A DNA stretch of 64,000 nucleotides from JBBRVW01 sp963784645 (GTDB lineage Bacteria > Actinomycetota > Actinomycetes > JACCUZ01), in the NCBI GenBank assembly GCA_963784645.1, contig CAWARY010000019.1, positions 26,933 through 90,932 of the forward strand, written 5' to 3'. A model generated the notes under the pieces. That model was not told the DNA's origin and ran no database searches. It saw only the letters and a program-made list of their open reading frames with translations. The position numbers and the translations under genes were made by a program. Positions 25,052 to 36,496 of the stretch are shown here, piece after piece. Positions within the stretch are counted from its first letter, which is position 1, and every line of letters starts with the position of its first letter.

Positions 25052-26049
25052 CTGCGCACCTCCTCGACCCGTACCGGCCGCCGCTCGGCGCGGGACAGCT
25101 CGCAGGCCTCGGCGATGTAGAACGCCTCCAGCGCGTCGGCGACGGTGCAGCTGGCAGGCTGGCCCTCGGCGACCATCCGGGTGAAGGCAGTCAGCTCGGC
25201 GACATAGGCGGCGCGGAAGCGCTCCATGAACGACGGATGGGGCCGGGCCGCCGGGAAGGTGACCCCTGCCTCGACCGACCGCAGTGGCAGCTGGTCGTCC
25301 AGGCCGACCGAGATGGAGTCCTCCGAGCCGAGCACCTCGAGGCGCACGTCGTAGCCCCGGGCGTTGTACCGGGTCGCGGACACCAGGGCGAACGTGTCGT
25401 CGTCGAGGGTCAGCAGCGCGGCGGCCGCGTCGACGTCACCGTGCTCGCCGAAGAAGTCGGCACCGCGGTTGGCACCGGCCGCATAGACCTCGCGGACCTC
25501 GTGGCCGCTGACCCAGCGGATGCTGTCGAAGTCGTGGACGCTGCAGTCGCGGAACAGGCCGCCGGACCGCGGGATGTACTCCGCCGGCGGCGGGCTGGCG
25601 TCCAGCGTCCCGGACCGCATCGTGTGCACCCAGCCGAGCTGCCCGGACCGGACCGCCTCGCGGGCGGCCTGGTAGCCCGCGTCGAACCGGCGCTGGAAGC
25701 CGATGTGCACCGCCACGTCAGAGAGCGCCAGCTGGTCGAGCACGGCGAGCGTGCCGCCGGCGTCCGCGGCCACCGGCTTCTCGCAGAACGTCGGCAGGCC
25801 CGCGTCGACGCCGGCGAGGATCAGGGTCGCGTGCGCATCTGTGGCCGCGGCGATGACCAGGCCGTCGATCCCCGCACCGAAGAGGTCCTCGGGCGAGTCC
25901 ACGCACTCGACGCCGATGACCGCAGCCACCTGGGCCGCCCGGCCCGGCATGGCGTCGGCGAGGACCAGCGAGTCGACCTGGGGCAGGGACTGGAGGGTCG
26001 CGGCGTGGAAGGCGCCGATGCGGCCGACGCCGGCCAGTCCGATGCGCAT
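25048..26049 (-). CDS. iolG: Gfo/Idh/MocA oxidoreductase, inositol 2-dehydrogenase-like
   Basis: A 333-residue NAD(P)-dependent dehydrogenase. The Rossmann motif is GLAGVGRIGAFHAATL, the catalytic lysine lies in CEKPVAAD and the D-x3-H pair in RDCSVHDFDSIRWV, a pattern shared with myo-inositol dehydrogenases. Homologues start at MRIGLAG, so ATG 26049 is preferred although no clear ribosome-binding site precedes it; the -10 site predicted at 26107-26112 leaves a normal leader. It is transcribed divergently from the GntR regulator. Inositol or scyllo-inositol is the likely substrate by context. Confidence 0.85.
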   Translation of the reverse strand: MRIGLAGVGRIGAFHAATLQSLPQVDSLVLADAMPGRAAQVAAVIGVECVDSPEDLFGAGIDGLVIAAATDAHATLILAGVDAGLPTFCEKPVAADAGGTLAVLDQLALSDVAVHIGFQRRFDAGYQAAREAVRSGQLGWVHTMRSGTLDASPPPAEYIPRSGGLFRDCSVHDFDSIRWVSGHEVREVYAAGANRGADFFGEHGDVDAAAALLTLDDDTFALVSATRYNARGYDVRLEVLGSEDSISVGLDDQLPLRSVEAGVTFPAARPHPSFMERFRAAYVAELTAFTRMVAEGQPASCTVADALEAFYIAEACELSRAERRPVRVEEVRR

Positions 26050-26106
26050 GAGGGGGAACGGCCTCTCGTCGTGGTGCCGCACGGCAGTCGAGAGCGGCAG
26101 GCAAGA

Positions 26107-26159
26107 ATCGTTTCGCGCCGGGTTGGCGCTGTCAATTGTTAGATGTGATGTCTGTACAT
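26107..26159 (-). promoter_or_regulatory. Promoter of the IolG-like gene with GntR-type operator
   Basis: On the minus strand TTGACA (26135-26130), a 17-bp spacer and AACGAT (26112-26107) form a good sigma-70-type promoter about 60 bp before the gene. Immediately upstream ATGT-N9-ACAT (26143-26159) is a candidate site for the divergently encoded GntR regulator, placed where it could control both genes. Confidence 0.5.
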
Positions 26160-26234
26160 ATCGACCGCCTCCCCTCGATACTGGCGCTCGGGCCGCAGAC
26201 CCGTCCCGCACCCGTGCGCGAGGAGTGAGCCGTC

Positions 26235-27005
26235 ATGACCACGCCCGCCGCAGCGCGCGGGAGCGAGGTGGCGACGGTGCCCGTGCTCCTCGACCGGTCC
26301 AGCCCCGTGCCCCTGTACTTCCAGGTGGCCCGACAGCTCGAGGCAGCGATCACCCGCGGCGACCTGCGGCCGGGCCAGCGGCTGGCCAACGAGATCGACC
26401 TGGCCGAGCGCTACGGCCTGTCGCGCCCGACCATGCGCAAGGCCATCGGCGAGCTCGTGTCCCAAGGTCTGCTGGTGCGCAAGCGCGGGGTCGGCACCCA
26501 GGTGGTCCAGAGCCAGGTGCAGCGCCCCGTCGAGCTGTCCTCGCTCTACGACGATCTCGCCAAGACCGGTCAGGACCCGTCCACCCTGGTGATCTCGTGC
26601 GCGACCGCGCCGGCACCGGAGACTGTCGCGGCGGCTCTCGGCATTCCCCATGGGGCGCCCGTGGTCGCCATCGAGCGGCTGCGCTCGGCCCGCGGCGAGC
26701 CGCTCGCACTGCTGGCCAACTGGGTGCCCGTCGACCTGGGCGCCCTGACGACCGAGCTGCTCACCGATCACGGTCTCTACGACCTCCTGCGCCGCTACAA
26801 CGTCAACCTGCGCATCGCCAACCAGCGGATCGGGGCGACCGCCGCCGACAGCGCCCAGGCACGGCAGCTCGGCGTCCGCCGCGGTGCCCCCCTGGTCACG
26901 ATGGAGCGGACGAGCTACGACGACACCGGGCGCGCCGTGGAGCTGGGCCGGCACGTCTACCGGGCCGACGGCTACGCCTTCGAGATCACCGTCGTCGGGC
27001 GCTGA
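26235..27005 (+). CDS. GntR/HutC-family transcriptional regulator
   Basis: A 256-residue regulator with an N-terminal winged helix-turn-helix (PLYFQVARQLEAAITRGDLR, RLANEIDLAERYGLSRPTMR, GLLVRKRGVGTQVV) and a C-terminal UTRA ligand-binding domain (VVAIERLRSARGEPLALLAN, YDDTGRAVELGRHVYRADGY). It is probably the local repressor of the inositol genes, sensing a pathway intermediate; this rests on divergent placement and the operator-like sequence in the shared intergenic region. Confidence 0.9.
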   Translation: MTTPAAARGSEVATVPVLLDRSSPVPLYFQVARQLEAAITRGDLRPGQRLANEIDLAERYGLSRPTMRKAIGELVSQGLLVRKRGVGTQVVQSQVQRPVELSSLYDDLAKTGQDPSTLVISCATAPAPETVAAALGIPHGAPVVAIERLRSARGEPLALLANWVPVDLGALTTELLTDHGLYDLLRRYNVNLRIANQRIGATAADSAQARQLGVRRGAPLVTMERTSYDDTGRAVELGRHVYRADGYAFEITVVGR

Positions 27006-27012
27006 CCGGCGG

Positions 27013-27029
27013 GCGCCGACCGGTCGGCG

Positions 27030-27030
<1 letters not shown>
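27013..27030. terminator. Bidirectional hairpin between gntR and rel
   Basis: GCGCCGACCGGTCGGCGC is a perfect 18-bp palindrome in the 24-bp gap between the convergent gntR and rel genes, touching the rel stop codon. The position suits a shared terminator; no U-run is present. Confidence 0.45.
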
Positions 27031-29468
<2,438 letters not shown>

Positions 29469-29552
29469 CGGCCCCTCCTGCTCCTGTCGCGGAAGATCCC
29501 AGTCTAGGGCGTGTCTCCCGGGCCCGCAGGCGGGTCGGCCCCAGGTAGGTGG

Positions 29553-30107
29553 TCAGACGACGGCGAGAGCATGCAGCTCCGGGGCGTCCACGGCGGTGAG
29601 GGCGTCCCGGCCATGGAGGAAGCCCAGCTCCATGAGGACCGCGATGCCCATCACCTCGGCGCCGCAGTCGCGCACCAGGCGCACGGTGGCGGCTGCCGTG
29701 CCGCCGGTGGCGAGCACGTCGTCGACGATCAGCACCCGCTCACCGGGTGCGAACGCGTCAGCCGTCACCTCGATCGTGGCCGAGCCGTACTCGAGGTCGT
29801 AGGACGCCGCCACCACGTCGCCAGGCAGCTTGCCCTTCTTGCGGACCGGCACGAAGCCGACTCCGAGCAGCTGCGACACCGGCGCGCCGAACACGAACCC
29901 GCGGGCCTCGATGCCGGCCACCTTGTCGGGCAGGTCGTCCCGGTACGGCGCCGCGAGCTCCGCCACGACCGCGCCGAAGGCGGCCGGGTCGGCCAGCAAC
30001 GGCGTGATGTCCTTGAACACGATGCCCGGTGTCGGGAAGTCCGGGACGTCGCGGACCTTCGACAGCAGCGTGGTGGCGATGTCCGGGGTGTCCGCGGTGT
30101 CGGTCAT
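29553..30107 (-). CDS. apt: Adenine phosphoribosyltransferase
   Basis: Salvages adenine to AMP using PRPP, 184 residues. The PRPP-binding motif is VLIVDDVLATGGTAAA, and FPTPGIVFKDITPLL and GIEARGFVFGAPV are typical of bacterial Apt. It is 5 bp after the secF stop and upstream of rel, the usual actinobacterial secD-secF-apt-rel order. Confidence 0.95.
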   Translation of the reverse strand: MTDTADTPDIATTLLSKVRDVPDFPTPGIVFKDITPLLADPAAFGAVVAELAAPYRDDLPDKVAGIEARGFVFGAPVSQLLGVGFVPVRKKGKLPGDVVAASYDLEYGSATIEVTADAFAPGERVLIVDDVLATGGTAAATVRLVRDCGAEVMGIAVLMELGFLHGRDALTAVDAPELHALAVV

Positions 30108-30112
30108 CGACG

Positions 30113-31294
30113 CTACCGACGCTTTTTCGACTTGTTCCGTCCGCCCGAGCCCTTGCGTGGCTGGCTCCGCTGGCTGCCGGTCCCCGGCCGCCGGTCAGCG
30201 GTCGGGCGCCGCGCCGCCGTCGTCGCCGCGGCGACCGCCTCCCGACCCGGCTCGGCCTCCGACGCGTCGCTCCCGACCGGCTGCGACGCCGGCTCGCGAC
30301 GGCGTGCCGTCGGGCTGTCGGACGAGCCGCCGCGACGCGCCGCGACCCGCTTCGCGAGCGCCTGCATGGCCGGCTCTCGCTCCTTGAAGCCGGCCAGCGC
30401 CGGGGTGGCGATGAAGATCGACGAGTAGGCACCGACGGCGACGCCGATGAACAGCGCGAGCGCGAGGTCCTTCAGCGGCCCGGCACCGAGCAGGACGATG
30501 CCGGCGAACAGGATCGCCGCGATCGGCAGCAGCGCGATGATCGAGGTGTTGATGGAGCGCACCAGGGTCTGGTTGACGGCGAGGTTCGCGGCACCGCTGT
30601 AGGTCATCCGGCTGCCGCCGGCGAGCCCGGCGGTGTTCTCGCGCACCTTGTCGAACACGACGACGGTGTCGTACAGCGAGTATCCGAGGATCGTGAGGAA
30701 ACCGATCACCGTCGCCGGCGTCACCTCGAAGCCGACCAGGGAGTAGAGGCCGGCCGTGATGACGAGGTCGTGGAGGAGAGCGATCATCGCCGCGAGCGCC
30801 ATCTTCCACTCGAAGTAGATCGACAGGAAGATCACGACCCCGACAAGGAAGAAGATCAGGGCTCGCAGTGCCTTGCTCGAGATGTCCTTGCCCCAGCTGG
30901 GTCCGATGAACTGGGTGCTCACGGAGTCCGCCGAGACCTTGAACTTGGCCGCGAGGGCGTCCTGGACCTTGGCGATGTCCTCGCTGGGCAGCGTCTCGGT
31001 CTGCGCGCGGACGGTGTCCGGGCCGACGGTCTGGACGATGACCTCGTTGCCGCCCCCGATGACGTCCTGCACCGTCGACCGCACCGTCGACTCGCTGACG
31101 GTCGGCGACTTCACGCGGAACTCGGCACCGCCCCGGAACTCGATGCCGAGGGTGAGGCCGCGGAAGAGCAGCGATCCGAGCGAGATCAGCAGCAGGACGG
31201 CGGAGATCGTGTACCAGAGCTTGCGGCGGCTGATGAAGTCGTAGGAGACCTCGCCGCGGTAGAGCCGGGCGCCGATCTGGCCGAGGCGGCTCAT
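30113..31294 (-). CDS. secF: Protein translocase subunit SecF
   Basis: Integral membrane partner of SecD that uses the proton-motive force to help release secreted proteins. The 393-residue protein has six membrane spans, the first at about 26-45, the conserved GIEFRGGAEFRV in the first external loop and VIGFLTILGYSLYDTVVVFDKVREN. A basic, Ala/Arg/Ser-rich cytoplasmic tail of about 90 residues follows the last span and ends in NKSKKRR. ATG 31294 overlaps the secD stop (TGATG). Confidence 0.94.
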   Translation of the reverse strand: MSRLGQIGARLYRGEVSYDFISRRKLWYTISAVLLLISLGSLLFRGLTLGIEFRGGAEFRVKSPTVSESTVRSTVQDVIGGGNEVIVQTVGPDTVRAQTETLPSEDIAKVQDALAAKFKVSADSVSTQFIGPSWGKDISSKALRALIFFLVGVVIFLSIYFEWKMALAAMIALLHDLVITAGLYSLVGFEVTPATVIGFLTILGYSLYDTVVVFDKVRENTAGLAGGSRMTYSGAANLAVNQTLVRSINTSIIALLPIAAILFAGIVLLGAGPLKDLALALFIGVAVGAYSSIFIATPALAGFKEREPAMQALAKRVAARRGGSSDSPTARRREPASQPVGSDASEAEPGREAVAAATTAARRPTADRRPGTGSQRSQPRKGSGGRNKSKKRR

Positions 31295-33099
31295 CAGGCC
31301 TCCTTCGTGCGGGTGGCGGTACCGGTCGCCGTACGGCGACGGCTGCTGGGCGTCGGCGTGAGCAAGGTCCGTTTGGTGGAGCCGAGCCGCTCGGGATCGA
31401 GCCCGGACATCTTGTGGCCCTGGCCGAAGAAGGTCGTGCGCGCCAGGATCGTGACCAGGGGCTTCGTGAACATGAACACGATCACGATGTCGATCAACGT
31501 CGTCAGGCCGAGGGTGAACGCGAAGCCGCGCACACTGCCGACCGAGAGCACGTAGAGCACGACCGCAGCCAGGAAGGAGACGAAGTCGGCGGCGAGGATC
31601 GTTCGTCGTGCGCGCACCCAGCCGGCCTCGACCGCGACCCGCAGCGACTTGCCCTCGCGCACCTCGTCGCGCAGCCGTTCGAAGTAGACGATGAACGAGT
31701 CGGCGGTGATGCCGATGGCCACGATGAGGCCGGCGATGCCTGCCAGGGACAACCGGAAGCCGATCTGCCACCCGAGCAGGACCACGAAGCCGTAGGTGAG
31801 GATCGCCGAGACCAGCAGGCTGGCCACGGTCACCAGCCCGAGGCCGCGGTAGTAGAGCAGCGAGTAGAGGACGACCAGGACCAGCCCGATGATCCCGGCC
31901 AGCAGGCCCGCGGTCAGCTGGTCCCCGCCGAGAGTGGCGGAGACCTCCTGGACCTCTCCGGCGTCGAAGGTCAGCGGGAGCGCGCCGTACTTGAGGACGT
32001 TGGCCAGGCTGGTCGCCTCGGCCTGGGTGAAGTTTCCGGTGATCTGCGCGTTGCCGCCGAGGATCGGGCCGTTGTTGAGCCCGGGTGCCGAGACGACCAG
32101 GCCGTCGAGGACGATGCCGAACCGGTTCTGCGGGTCGGTCAGTGCCGAGAGCCGGCGGGTGGTGTCGGCGAACTTCTTCCTGCCGTCGCCGGTGAAGTCG
32201 AGGATGACCTCCCAGCCACCCGTGGCGATGCCCTGGTTGTTGTTCTCGAGGCCGGCCGACGCGGACTTCACGTCGGTGCCGAGCACCTCTGCCGGGCCGA
32301 GGAGGTACTTCTCGGTGCCGTCCTCGAGGCAGGTGACCAGGGGCTGGTTCGGCTTGTCACCGCCGACCTTGCGCAGGTTCTGCCGCACAGCCGCCGGGTC
32401 GGAGCAGTCCAGCGCGGCGAACTCCTGCTGGAGCCGGGCCTGGTCGCCCGCGGCGCCGGACGCCGTGGGTGACGGCGTGGCGGTCGCGAGCGGCGTCGCG
32501 GTCGGGCTCGGTGTCGGGGTGGCGCTGCTGCTGCCCGCCCGGCGCAGGGCCTTCGGGACGACGGCGTTGTTGCTGCTCGTGGACGGCGACGGGCTCGGGC
32601 TCGAGGTCCCGGAGGACGACGGCGACGGTGCCGCCGAGCCGGTCGCGCTGGGCGCCGCTGTGGCCGTCGGCTGCGGGGTCGCCACGCCGGCGGCGGCCAG
32701 GAGGACCGGCCGGAACCGGAGCTGCGCGGTCTGCTGGACGGTGGCGAGGATGTTCTTGTCCTGCTTGCCCGGGATCGAGATCACGATGTTGTTGCTCGCG
32801 GTCGTGACCTCCGACTCGGCGACACCGAAGCTGTCGACCCGGGCGCGGATGATGGAGACTGCCTGGTTGAGCGCATCCTTGCTGATCTTGGCGCCCTTCT
32901 CCGCCCGGGGCGTGAGGATGACGCTGGTGCCGCCCTCGAGGTCCAGGCCGAGCCGCGGCGAGTACTTGCCCGACAGGGACAGGTGCTCCTTGCCGACGGA
33001 GTTCGGGGCTGCCACCCAGATGAGGCCGTAGAGCGCGGCGGCGATCACCGCGAGCACCAGGATGGTGCGTCCGGGCCGCGGCGCGGTCGGTGTAGCCAC
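31294..33099 (-). CDS. secD: Protein translocase subunit SecD
   Basis: 601-residue RND-type membrane protein, partner of SecF. It has an N-terminal span (about 11-30), the signature LGLDLEGGTSVILTPR, the P1 external domain, and five C-terminal spans including LAGIAGLIVAIGITADSFIVYFERLR. Residues about 140-218 of the external domain are a low-complexity Ser/Pro/Thr/Ala insertion, as in several actinobacterial SecD proteins but rather long. It follows yajC and starts the secDF pair. Confidence 0.94.
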   Translation of the reverse strand: MATPTAPRPGRTILVLAVIAAALYGLIWVAAPNSVGKEHLSLSGKYSPRLGLDLEGGTSVILTPRAEKGAKISKDALNQAVSIIRARVDSFGVAESEVTTASNNIVISIPGKQDKNILATVQQTAQLRFRPVLLAAAGVATPQPTATAAPSATGSAAPSPSSSGTSSPSPSPSTSSNNAVVPKALRRAGSSSATPTPSPTATPLATATPSPTASGAAGDQARLQQEFAALDCSDPAAVRQNLRKVGGDKPNQPLVTCLEDGTEKYLLGPAEVLGTDVKSASAGLENNNQGIATGGWEVILDFTGDGRKKFADTTRRLSALTDPQNRFGIVLDGLVVSAPGLNNGPILGGNAQITGNFTQAEATSLANVLKYGALPLTFDAGEVQEVSATLGGDQLTAGLLAGIIGLVLVVLYSLLYYRGLGLVTVASLLVSAILTYGFVVLLGWQIGFRLSLAGIAGLIVAIGITADSFIVYFERLRDEVREGKSLRVAVEAGWVRARRTILAADFVSFLAAVVLYVLSVGSVRGFAFTLGLTTLIDIVIVFMFTKPLVTILARTTFFGQGHKMSGLDPERLGSTKRTLLTPTPSSRRRTATGTATRTKEA

Positions 33100-33176
33100 G
33101 TGAGGATCTCTTCTCTGTGTCGGACTCGTGCGAGGTGTGACGTCTGGGGGCGGTGCCGTCAGCGGCCGCCGGCCGG

Positions 33177-33554
33177 CTACTCGCCGGCGCTGCCCCGGCG
33201 GCCGGTCTCGGCGTCGACGTCCTTGGTGAGGTCGACGGCGGGGCCGTCGAGCGCGACGGTCTCGTCCGCTGGGCCGTCGAGCGGCTCGTCGTCCGGTGCG
33301 GAGTCCTCGGTGAGGACCTTCCCCAGAGCAGCCTTGGCGATCCGGATGGTCGTGCCGGGCGACACCTCGAGCAGCAGGGAGTCCTCACGGATCTCGGTGA
33401 CCCGGCCGTAGATCCCCGAGGTCGTCATGATCTCGACGCCGGGCTCCAGGCGTGCCTGCAGCTCGCCGGCCTGGCGGGCCCGAGCGCGCTGTGGCCGGAG
33501 GATCAGGAAGTAGAACGCCACCAGGATGAGCGCGAAGGGCAGGACGACGTCCAC
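33177..33554 (-). CDS. yajC: Preprotein translocase auxiliary subunit YajC
   Basis: A 125-residue protein with a single N-terminal transmembrane helix (VVLPFALILVAFYFLILRP) and the conserved RPQRARARQAGELQARLEPG and VEIMTTSGIYGRV. The last 40 residues are acidic. YajC forms the SecDFYajC complex. GTG 33554 starts the membrane segment directly and GGAAGGA lies about 11 nt upstream; a longer reading would add about 50 unsupported residues. It is 77 bp before secD. Confidence 0.92.
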   Translation of the reverse strand: MDVVLPFALILVAFYFLILRPQRARARQAGELQARLEPGVEIMTTSGIYGRVTEIREDSLLLEVSPGTTIRIAKAALGKVLTEDSAPDDEPLDGPADETVALDGPAVDLTKDVDAETGRRGSAGE

Positions 33555-33670
33555 AGGGCGAGGTTCCTTCCGAGAGATGTCAGGGTGCGGTCCGAGGAAG
33601 AACGAGCCCGGAGCGGATCGGGTGCCCGGGCGGCAGACCGGCGGGGAGTCTACCTGGCGGGGCTGCGCGA

Positions 33671-33686
33671 ACCCGGTCATCCGGGT
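33671..33686. terminator. Candidate hairpin downstream of ruvB
   Basis: ACCCGG-TCAT-CCGGGT forms a perfect 6-bp stem with a 4-nt loop, 43 bp after the ruvB stop and before yajC. It may end the ruvCAB transcript; no U-run follows. Confidence 0.3.
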
Positions 33687-33728
33687 CACGGCGAGGTCAC
33701 GAGAGGGCACCGGCGCGCCCGGGACCGG

Positions 33729-34789
<1,061 letters not shown>

Positions 34790-34793
<4 letters not shown>

Positions 34794-35413
34794 GCCTTGC
34801 TCAACGAGCGCAGCGCGACCTTGAGAAGGGCGGCGACGTCAGGCGGGTCGCCCTCGGCCGCGGCCTCGGCGGCGTGCGGTGACGCGGCGGCGACGCCCAC
34901 GTCGGCCTCCCGGCCGGACCAGCCGAGGCCGAGCAGCGCGCCGTGCAGCTGGTCGCGCCACGGCGCGGCCCGACCGGTGGCCGGCAGCCGGTGCGGGGCG
35001 GCGGTGCCCCGCACGGCACCGAGCCGGTCCTTCAGCTCCAGCACGATCCGCTGGGCGCCCTTGCGGCCGACGCCCGGCACCTGGATGAGGGCGGCGAGGT
35101 CTTCGGTGGCGACGGCCCGGCGGAGCTCGTCGGGCCCGTGGACCGCGAGCATCGCCTGGGCCAGCCGCGGGCCCACCCCGCTGGCGGTCTGGAGCAGCTC
35201 GAACACGACGCGCTCGTCCTCGTCGGCGAACCCGTAGAGGGTCAGCGAGTCCTCGCGGACGACCAGGCTGGCCGGGAGGTGGGCGGCCTCGCCGATCCGC
35301 AGAGCAGCCAGCGTCGCGGGGGTGCACTGCAACGAGAGACCGATCCCGCCGACCTCGACGACGGCTCCGTCGGGTGCCAGGGCGGCCACCCGGCCGGCCA
35401 CGAACGCGATCAC
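34790..35413 (-). CDS. ruvA: Holliday junction DNA-binding protein RuvA
   Basis: 207-residue tetrameric junction-binding protein. The N-terminal OB fold (MIAFVAGRVAALAPDGAVVE), the helix-hairpin-helix motifs (TASGVGPRLAQAMLAVHG, QVPGVGRKGAQRIVLELKDR) and the C-terminal RuvB-binding domain (LLGLGWSGREADVGVAAA) are present. It overlaps ruvC and ruvB by 4 nt on each side. Confidence 0.95.
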
Positions 35414-35940
35414 GGCCGACCCCCCGGGACCGACAGGCCGGCAAGGGCACCGGCGATGCGGGCCTGGGCGGCGCCGCGCCAGACGTGGCAGATCGCCAGG
35501 CCGAGCGCGTCCGCCGCATCAGCCGGCTTCGGCGCCTCGGTCAGTCGCAGGATCCTCGTCACCATCGCTCCCACCTGGGCCTTGTCGGCCCGGCCGCTGC
35601 CGGTGACCGCGGCCTTCATCTCGCTGGGGGTGTGCAGCGCCACCGGCACGCCGGCCCGGGCCGCCGCCACGATGGCGACCGCGCTGGCCTGGGCGGTGCC
35701 CATGACGGTGCGTACGTTGTGCTGGCTGAACACCCGCTCGACCGCGACGGCGTCCGGCTGGTGCGCACGGATCCAGACCTCGACCTCGCGCTCGATGGCG
35801 AGCAGCCTGGCCCCGATGTCGTCGGTGGGCGGGGTCCGCACGACGCCGACGGCCACCAGGGTGAGCGGCCGGCCGGCCGCTCCCTCGACCACGCCGAGGC
35901 CGCAGCGGGTGAGGCCGGGGTCGACGCCGAGCACCCGCAC
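35410..35940 (-). CDS. ruvC: Holliday junction resolvase RuvC
   Basis: 176-residue endonuclease that cuts Holliday junctions. Catalytic acidic residues lie in GVDPGLTRCGLGVV (Asp7), AVERVFSQHN (Glu) and KPADAADALGLAICH (paired Asp). GTG 35940 is preceded by GAGGAGG at good spacing; readings that start further upstream would run across the LexA box. First gene of ruvC-ruvA-ruvB. Confidence 0.95.
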   Translation of the reverse strand: MRVLGVDPGLTRCGLGVVEGAAGRPLTLVAVGVVRTPPTDDIGARLLAIEREVEVWIRAHQPDAVAVERVFSQHNVRTVMGTAQASAVAIVAAARAGVPVALHTPSEMKAAVTGSGRADKAQVGAMVTRILRLTEAPKPADAADALGLAICHVWRGAAQARIAGALAGLSVPGGRP

Positions 35941-35962
35941 GTCGTACCTCCTCGTCCTCGTC

Positions 35963-35976
35963 CGAACACCTGTTCG
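35963..35976. promoter_or_regulatory. LexA (SOS) box upstream of ruvCAB
   Basis: CGAAC-ACCT-GTTCG is a perfect match to the Gram-positive/actinobacterial LexA consensus CGAAC-N4-GTTCG, centred about 30 bp before the ruvC start. It is directly followed by another palindrome, GGTACG-AA-CGTACC (35977-35990). RecA-triggered loss of LexA should induce ruvCAB. Confidence 0.85.
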
Positions 35977-36215
35977 GGTACGAACGTACCGGCGAGCCGG
36001 TCCACGACCCGGCAGCGACGCGCGGGGTGGGCTTAGTCGGCGCCTCCGCAACGAGTCGACGACACGTCCGGTGCTGCTGGGGCGGGAGAGTCGCGGACCA
36101 CGGCGCACCCGGCGACTGCCGCCACGGACGTGTCGCCGAGCAGGCGTCGCAGACGGTGGCCGGCCCCGCTCCCACCTCCCCAGCCTGCTCTGACAGCACC
36201 TGGCACCTCCCGCAC

Positions 36216-36258
36216 GTCAACACGGGTTGACATCCATCCTTCGTCAACATAGGTTGAC
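36216..36258 (+). promoter_or_regulatory. Twin-palindrome operator and leaderless promoter of the HTH/ClpN operon
   Basis: Two perfect palindromes of the form GTCAAC-N4-GTTGAC lie at 36216-36231 and 36243-36258, their centres 27 bp apart. The first supplies a -35 TTGACA (36227-36232), a 17-bp spacer follows, and TAGGTT (36250-36255) inside the second is the -10. Transcription would begin at about 36262, the A of the start codon, so the mRNA is probably leaderless. A protein bound to either palindrome would block RNA polymerase. Confidence 0.75.
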
Positions 36259-36261
36259 GGC

Positions 36262-36495
36262 ATGACAGCACCGCCCGACGTCGCCGAGCAGGCGACCAGC
36301 CAGGACCCCGCCGTCGGCCTGCGGGCGGTCGCCGCGCTGCGCCGGCTGGCCGACCAGCTGGAGTCCCTGCAGGTGGGCAGCGCCCGGCGCCAGGGCTGGT
36401 CCTGGGAAGCGATCGGGGCGCTGCTCGGCGTGAGCAGGCAGGCCGTCCACAAGAAGCACGCGGGGACCGCCCCCGGACCCACCTCGGAGGGATGA
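36262..36495 (+). CDS. 77-residue helix-turn-helix protein, probable autorepressor
   Basis: A small DNA-binding protein with an N-terminal helix (GLRAVAALRRLADQLESLQV) and a clear helix-turn-helix, WSWEAIGALLGVSRQAVHKK. It has no ligand-binding domain. The ATG coincides with the predicted transcription start, and two identical-type palindromes overlap the promoter, so it likely represses its own operon. The ClpN-domain gene starts one base after its stop, with GGAGGGA inside this gene's 3' end. HTH/ClpN pairs occur elsewhere in actinobacteria, but I know of no assigned function for this small partner. Confidence 0.85.
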   Translation: MTAPPDVAEQATSQDPAVGLRAVAALRRLADQLESLQVGSARRQGWSWEAIGALLGVSRQAVHKKHAGTAPGPTSEG

Positions 36496-36496
36496 C

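Larger units (their letters stand above)
35941..36261. other. Intergenic region between divergent ruvC and the HTH/ClpN operon
   Basis: No gene is supported in these 321 bp. The ruvC side holds its ribosome-binding site and a LexA box with an adjoining palindrome; the other end holds the operator-promoter of the HTH gene. In the middle (about 36000-36205) I see nothing distinctive. Confidence 0.7.

Noticed and set aside
29511..31555. Long plus-strand frames opposite apt and secF
   Set aside because: They are antisense to apt and to the six membrane spans of SecF; no domain is seen in them.
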